From positions 1-9,033 of the forward strand of contig JACMKH010000431.1 of the NCBI GenBank assembly GCA_014380205.1: a stretch of DNA of 9,033 nucleotides. Direction: 5' to 3'. The DNA comes from Sphingomonadaceae bacterium (GTDB taxonomy: Bacteria > Pseudomonadota > Alphaproteobacteria > Sphingomonadales > Sphingomonadaceae). The notes below the pieces were generated by a model. It saw nothing but the letters and a program-made list of their open reading frames with translations, was not told the origin of the DNA and searched no databases. The position numbers were made by a program, and so were the translations under genes. This document shows positions 5,398-9,033 of this stretch, piece by piece (the first letter of the stretch is position 1; each line of letters begins with the position of its first letter).

Positions 5398-7173
5398 CTA
5401 TTCCGCCTTCAACGCCGCCAGCGCCGGGTCCTCCTCCACGCGCGCCACCGTATATTCCCTCGCCTGCTCAGACAGGCTCTTGCCCAGGTGCCAGTCGAGT
5501 ATCCGCATCCCCTGGTGGATCGGCGGGTTGAGCAGTACGTCGGCCTGGCTCAGATTGGCGCGGACCGCGGCGGCGCTGGTCACCACCATCGAGCGCGACA
5601 TCACCTCGACGATGCCGGGGAAATCGTTGCGCGCCTTGCGGCGGAGGACGACGTCGCGGACGAGCTGGAAGGGGGTGCGCAGCCCGCCGTATTTGGCGGT
5701 GACGCGCCATTCCTCCTCCTCGCCGCGCAAGGTGACGACGATGTTGGGGCCGGCCTTGCACTGGCGCATCACGCCGGTGGGGATATTGTCGAGAACGCCT
5801 CCGTCGACAAGCACATCGCCCTCGTCGCTGATCAGCGGCGGCAGGATCGTCGGCAGCGAGCCCGAGGCGCGCACCGCCTGCCACAAGGGCCCGCGGCGGT
5901 GGACATAGACGCTGTTGGTCGAGAGGTTGGTCGAGACGCCGAAGAAATTATACGGCAGGTCGGCGATGTCCTGGGTCCCGTAGCGCTTCTCGAGCTCGCG
6001 ATCGAACACGCGCGGATCGAGGATCGAGTGGATCGGCAGCGTGATCTTCTTCATCGCTTTCGCCAGAATGAACATCGCCTCCATCTGGTCGATGGTCTCG
6101 TCGGGGCTGAGCCCGCGCGCGAGCGCGCCGCCCATCGCCGCGCCCGCGCTCGTGCCGCCGTAGAAGTCGATCGGAACGCCGCTCTCGATCAGCCCCTGCA
6201 TCACGCCGATGTGCGCGCAGCCGAGCGCGCCGCCGCCCGCGAGCACGACGCCGACCGCCTTGCCGGTGAGGAAGCGCGCGACGCGGGCGAAATCGGACTC
6301 GCTGTCGAGCCCGAGATGATGGTGGAGCTTGACCTCGCGATCCGCGAGCCAGGCGAGGCTGCCGCCGATCGGGTCGTCGCGCCTGGGCCGCCACAGCACG
6401 AGATGGACGTCGTCGCGCAGGAACAGCGGCAGCGCATATTCCTCGAGCGGCGAGAGCGCGCGGCTTTCGCCCTGGAGCGGGGCGGCGATGACCAGCGCGT
6501 CGGCGTTGCGGCTGATCGCGCGGTTCCAGCCCTCCTCTTCACCCGCGACGAGCAGCAGCCGGTCGCTGCCATGCTCGAGCTCGCCGAGCCAGCGGCCGAA
6601 GCCGGGGCTCTCCGAGTCGACGCCCTCGGGACGCTCCTCGGGCGAGACGATGCGCGCCTCGCCGTGGCGCGCGACCGCGGCGGCCAAGGATTCGACGAAA
6701 CCCTCGGGGAAGGCCGATCCCGCCGCGGGGATCAGCGCGATCACCTTGCCCGCCTTGGCCTCCATCGCCGCGCTGTGCCGCGTCGCCCGCGCGAGCCGGC
6801 CCGCGACGGCGGCGAGGATGGCGTGCTCGATGTCGGGATGCTCGGCGACGATCGCGTCATAGGCTTCGCGGGTGAGCGCGAACACGGTGCTGTCGCGCAT
6901 CGCGCGGACATCGGCGGTGCGCGGGACTCCCGAGAAAAAGGCGAGCTCGCCGACCGGCTCGCCCGCGCCGATCTCGGCGACGACGAGGCCGTTGGCGAGC
7001 TGGACGAAGAAGCGCCCGGTCGAGACGATGTAGAGCGCGTCGGCCTCCTCGCCCTCGCGCACGAGATATTCGCCTCCGCCGACCGCGATCAGCCGCGACG
7101 CCGTGGCGAGCGCGGCGAGCCCCTCTTCGTCGAGCCCGGCGAAGGCCTCGACGCGTGAAAATTCGCTGGTCAC
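5398..7173 (-). CDS. Cyclic-nucleotide-binding patatin-like phospholipase (NTE type)
   Basis: A 591-residue two-domain protein. Residues 10-130 form a cyclic-nucleotide-binding domain, with a phosphate-binding cassette GEPVGELAFFSGVPRTADVRA (71-91) that includes E76 and R85. A linker of about 140-295, containing short hydrophobic strands such as GKVIALIPAAGS, precedes the patatin domain (about 305-490). Its nucleophile is S342 in GGTSAG and its catalytic Asp is D457 in VDGGVLDN. The arrangement matches bacterial relatives of neuropathy target esterase, serine hydrolases of phospholipids or lysophospholipids; nucleotide control is plausible but unproven. The oxyanion loop reads AGGGALG, with Leu317 where the family usually has Arg or Lys. 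No signal peptide is seen. The start is GTG with only a weak GGGGA site; no in-frame ATG nearby is better, since the next Met is beyond residue 90. Confidence 0.92.
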   Translation of the reverse strand: MTSEFSRVEAFAGLDEEGLAALATASRLIAVGGGEYLVREGEEADALYIVSTGRFFVQLANGLVVAEIGAGEPVGELAFFSGVPRTADVRAMRDSTVFALTREAYDAIVAEHPDIEHAILAAVAGRLARATRHSAAMEAKAGKVIALIPAAGSAFPEGFVESLAAAVARHGEARIVSPEERPEGVDSESPGFGRWLGELEHGSDRLLLVAGEEEGWNRAISRNADALVIAAPLQGESRALSPLEEYALPLFLRDDVHLVLWRPRRDDPIGGSLAWLADREVKLHHHLGLDSESDFARVARFLTGKAVGVVLAGGGALGCAHIGVMQGLIESGVPIDFYGGTSAGAAMGGALARGLSPDETIDQMEAMFILAKAMKKITLPIHSILDPRVFDRELEKRYGTQDIADLPYNFFGVSTNLSTNSVYVHRRGPLWQAVRASGSLPTILPPLISDEGDVLVDGGVLDNIPTGVMRQCKAGPNIVVTLRGEEEEWRVTAKYGGLRTPFQLVRDVVLRRKARNDFPGIVEVMSRSMVVTSAAAVRANLSQADVLLNPPIHQGMRILDWHLGKSLSEQAREYTVARVEEDPALAALKAE

Positions 7174-7235
7174 CCGTTCCCCGTTTCGTGCTCACAAGCC
7201 ACTGATTTGGCGCGTACGGCCGATACAGGGATTCG

Positions 7236-7255
7236 CGGGGCGATGGAAAGCCCCG
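7236..7255 (-). other. Small hairpin downstream of the lipoprotein gene
   Basis: CGGGGC and GCCCCG form a perfect 6-base-pair stem around an 8-base loop, 36 bases after the stop of the upstream gene and before the patatin gene. There is no T-tract on either strand, so it is not a standard intrinsic terminator. In sequence this GC-rich a stem of this size can arise by chance. I see nothing else in the 117-base gap, including no convincing promoter. Confidence 0.25.
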
Positions 7256-7290
7256 AGCTTCCCGCGGTCCCCCGAAGACGAGGAATGCCG

Positions 7291-7872
7291 CTACCGCGTG
7301 TAGCTCTCGACCGTCCCGTCCGAAATGTTGCGCAGGCGCAAGGTCCCCGCGTCGAGCTCGATGATGTCATAGCTCGTCGAAGGCTGCTCGCGGATCGCGA
7401 TCTCGAGCAGCCGCGCCGCCTCGCGATAGTCGGCGCCGCTCTGCTCAGGGGTCACCGTGACCTCGCTTATCCGGGACTGCACGCGATCGCCGTCGCGCGT
7501 CCAGCTGCCCACCGCCTCGATGCTGAACGACGCCGATTCCTCGCCGTCGGTCGCCTCGATCCGGCCCGTCATATCGGCGACGCCATCCTCGTAGATCACC
7601 TGGGTGACGTCGAAGATGCGGAACACGCCGGCGTCGACCCGCCCCATCACCGATCCGTCGAGCCGCCATTCGCCCGCGAGCGGGGCTTCCGCCGGCGCCT
7701 CGGGCATCGCCGCCGCGTCCGCGTTCTTGGCGGGCGACCGCGTGTCGCGATCCGCGTCCGCCGAGCGCTCCTCGGCCTCCTCGTCGTCCTCGCGCGCCGC
7801 GCTTTCGCCCAACGGCCCGCACGCCGCCGCCAGTGCCGCGAGCGCGACCCAGGTCAATTTCCAAAGCTTCAT
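7291..7872 (-). CDS. Possible lipoprotein of unknown function
   Basis: A 193-residue exported protein that I do not recognise. The N-terminus MKLWKLTWVALAALAAAC has a short basic region, a hydrophobic core and Cys18 in an AAAC context, a tolerable but not classical lipobox; plain secretion is the alternative. Residues about 25-65 are an acidic, Ala/Pro-rich, probably disordered linker. From GEWRLDGSVMG (about 67) to the end it looks like a compact beta-rich domain with alternating strands (RIFDVTQVIYEDG, ADMTGRIEATDG, SFSIEAVGSWTRDGDRVQ, TLRLRNISDGTV). It also contains a helical EQSGADYREAARLL stretch. The pattern recalls lipocalin-like or YbbD-like periplasmic domains, but I cannot assign one. 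The start is firm, with GGAGG 7 bases upstream. It is 79 bases downstream of the redoxin gene, and that gap holds two strong hairpins. Confidence 0.75.
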   Translation of the reverse strand: MKLWKLTWVALAALAAACGPLGESAAREDDEEAEERSADADRDTRSPAKNADAAAMPEAPAEAPLAGEWRLDGSVMGRVDAGVFRIFDVTQVIYEDGVADMTGRIEATDGEESASFSIEAVGSWTRDGDRVQSRISEVTVTPEQSGADYREAARLLEIAIREQPSTSYDIIELDAGTLRLRNISDGTVESYTR

Positions 7873-7902
7873 CGTTCGTCCTCCGCCCGGCCGCGGCGAG
7901 CG

Positions 7903-7934
7903 GCCTCCGTTCTCATAGGCGAGAACGCGGAGGC
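7903..7934 (-). other. Long hairpin upstream of the lipoprotein gene
   Basis: GCCTCCG-TTCTC (7903-7914) pairs with GAGAA-CG-CGGAGGC (7921-7934) around a 6-base loop. This gives 12 base pairs with a two-base bulge (7926-7927). On the transcript of the minus strand it lies directly after a second hairpin and 30 bases before the ATG of the lipoprotein gene. No T-tract follows, so it resembles an RNA processing, stability or attenuation element more than a canonical terminator. Confidence 0.55.
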
Positions 7935-7954
7935 TAACGGATCACCCCCCGTTA
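7935..7954 (-). other. Hairpin containing the redoxin stop codon
   Basis: TAACGG (7935-7940) and CCGTTA (7949-7954) form a perfect 6-base-pair stem with an 8-base loop. On the minus strand the 5' arm begins with the TAA stop codon of the redoxin gene, and the 3' arm is followed with no spacer by the longer hairpin at 7903-7934. The two together could stack as a tandem structure at the end of the redoxin message. Confidence 0.45.
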
Positions 7955-8575
7955 ATTGCCCGCCTCATCGGCGTATTTGACCGAGCAGCCGTAGGGCCGG
8001 CTCGTCGCGGGATCGACCGCGCGCCCCGCCTCGAGACTGCGCAGCGCCGCCACGACATAGTTGGTCGCCGAGGAGGTCTCGACTGCGCTCGCGTGCGGCG
8101 CGTCGTCGATCGCGCCGTTGTAGCGCAGCACGCCTCCCTCATCGATCACGAACATCTGGGGCGTGGTCGCCGCGTCATAGGCTCGGCCGACGACGCCGCG
8201 ATGATCGAGCAGATAATGGTCGGCGCGCGAGGAGACACGAGCGACGAAGGCGTTGGCTTCGGGACCGCGCATAAAACCCTGCCGCCCTTCGGCGCCCGAG
8301 TTGATCGTCAGCCATACCACGCCGCGCCGCTCGGCCTCGGCCTGAGTGCGCTGCATGTTGCCGGTGTCGTAGTGGCGCTGGACATAGGGGCAGCCCGGGT
8401 TGTTCCATTCGAGCACGATCGTCCGCCCGCGGAACTGCGACAGCTGGACCTCCTGGCCGTTCGAGTTGGTCAGCCTGAAATCCTGCGCGACCCGGCCGAT
8501 CACGGGATCGGCGGCGGCGGGCGCGGCGAGAGCGAAGGCCGCGGCGGCGGCGGCGATGATGGCGAAATGGCGCAT
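7952..8575 (-). CDS. Secreted redoxin / AhpC-TSA-like thioredoxin-fold protein
   Basis: A 207-residue exported protein. MRHFAIIAAAAAAFALAAPAAADP is a clean Sec signal peptide with probable cleavage after about residue 22 (AAA|DP). The mature part is a thioredoxin-fold redoxin: GRVAQDFRLTNSNGQ, then strand RTIVLEW, then the active-site turn NNPGCPYVQRHY with C62. The cis-proline is P139 in TTPQMFVID. The motif is CPYV rather than CxxC, so it is more peroxiredoxin-like than TlpA/ResA-like. A second cysteine, C197, lies in the C-terminal SRPYGCSVKY and might act as a resolving cysteine. Substrate and direction of electron flow are unknown. AGGAG 6 bases before the ATG fixes the start. It begins 24 bases after the DsbD-like gene, whose thioredoxin domain is a natural reductant for it, so co-transcription is very likely. 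Confidence 0.88.
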   Translation of the reverse strand: MRHFAIIAAAAAAFALAAPAAADPVIGRVAQDFRLTNSNGQEVQLSQFRGRTIVLEWNNPGCPYVQRHYDTGNMQRTQAEAERRGVVWLTINSGAEGRQGFMRGPEANAFVARVSSRADHYLLDHRGVVGRAYDAATTPQMFVIDEGGVLRYNGAIDDAPHASAVETSSATNYVVAALRSLEAGRAVDPATSRPYGCSVKYADEAGN

Positions 8576-8599
8576 GAGCGTCTCCTGCTTGCTTTGATT

Positions 8600-9033
8600 T
8601 CAACCCACCAACCCCGTCAAGGCTCCCGGCGTCAGCACCTGCGGCAATATCTCGGCCTCGCCGCCCGGCGCATACCACAGATACAGCGGCACCCCGGAAC
8701 GCCCATGCGCCTCGAGGAAGCGCCCGATCGCGGGATCGCCGCCGGTCCAGTCGCCGACGAGCACCGCGACGTTGTTCGCCGCGAACGCCTCGGCGACCTC
8801 GGCGCGGGCGATCGCGCCGGCCTCGTTGGCCTTGCAGGTGACGCACCAGTCGGCGGTGAAATAGACGAAGATCGGGCGCCGCTCGGCGCGCAGCGCGGCG
8901 AGCCGGTCCTCGCTGAACGGCTCGGCCCCCAGCGCGCCCTCGGCACGGTCCGCGCTTGCCGGCACCGGGTCGGCAGGGGCGAGCGCGATCGCCGCGAGCG
9001 CGACCAGCGCGGCGGGCGCGAGCGCGGGCCAGC
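8600..9033 (-). CDS. DsbD-family protein-disulfide reductase, C-terminal part (5' end beyond window)
   Basis: The visible 143 residues start inside a hydrophobic Ala/Leu stretch (WPALAPAALVALAAIALAP), which is the end of the last membrane helix. They continue into a periplasmic thioredoxin domain (about visible residues 35-143). The active site is DWCVTCKANE with C63 and C66 in visible numbering, and the cis-proline is in SGVPLYLW. DWCVTCK is characteristic of the C-terminal domain of DsbD/ScsB-type proteins, which carry electrons from cytoplasmic thioredoxin across the inner membrane to periplasmic partners. The open frame continues past the right edge, so most of the protein, including the membrane domain, is unseen. 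The GTG at 8965 could be read as a start but would cut off the membrane segment, so I reject it. The redoxin gene follows after 24 bases. Confidence 0.88.
   Translation of the reverse strand, partial: WPALAPAALVALAAIALAPADPVPASADRAEGALGAEPFSEDRLAALRAERRPIFVYFTADWCVTCKANEAGAIARAEVAEAFAANNVAVLVGDWTGGDPAIGRFLEAHGRSGVPLYLWYAPGGEAEILPQVLTPGALTGLVG

Noticed and set aside
5359..7158. A 599-codon open frame on the plus strand opposite the patatin gene
   Set aside because: The minus strand encodes intact cyclic-nucleotide and patatin domains; the plus-strand translation is Arg/Ala/Glu/His-rich with no domain or ribosome binding site.
8600..8965. A short free-standing thioredoxin starting at GTG 8965
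   Set aside because: The frame continues upstream into a membrane helix and off the window, and DWCVTCK is typical of the DsbD C-terminal domain, so this is the end of a longer protein.

Overview
The window looks like ordinary chromosome from a GC-rich alphaproteobacterium, most likely Sphingomonadales (Sphingomonas-like). That placement rests on base composition, codon use and the overall look of the TspO, UbiK-type, redoxin and TlyA proteins, all judged from memory without a search. Eleven genes cover nearly all of it. No stretch over about 120 bases lacks a gene, and I see no tRNA, rRNA, CRISPR array, insertion sequence, phage gene or attachment site.

Left block (1-1646, minus strand): tlyA-like rRNA 2'-O-methyltransferase, then tspO, then a ubiK-type gene cut by the window edge. 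Gaps of about 40 bases suggest one transcript. Middle block (1707-4817, plus strand): an unrecognised alpha/beta-hydrolase-like protein, a poxvirus/bacterial-type DNA topoisomerase IB, and an MscS-family mechanosensitive channel. The block diverges from tlyA across about 60 bases. The topoisomerase and channel genes are 15 bases apart and are probably co-transcribed.

Right block (4818-9033, minus strand, read right to left): the C-terminal part of a DsbD-family disulfide reductase, a secreted redoxin, a possible lipoprotein of unknown function, a cyclic-nucleotide-binding patatin-like phospholipase (NTE type), and a small VOC/glyoxalase-like protein. The DsbD-like thioredoxin domain and the secreted redoxin, 24 bases apart, form a plausible electron relay across the inner membrane. 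The last gene of this block and the MscS gene converge with no base between their stop codons (TGA|TCA).

I do not see a clear new multi-gene system. The items most worth a second look are two back-to-back hairpins after the redoxin stop codon, the loss of the usual basic residue in the patatin oxyanion-hole motif, the unrecognised hydrolase-like protein with a possible leaderless promoter, and the DsbD/redoxin/lipoprotein cluster. Several very long antisense reading frames (up to about 700 codons) are shadows caused by high GC content.
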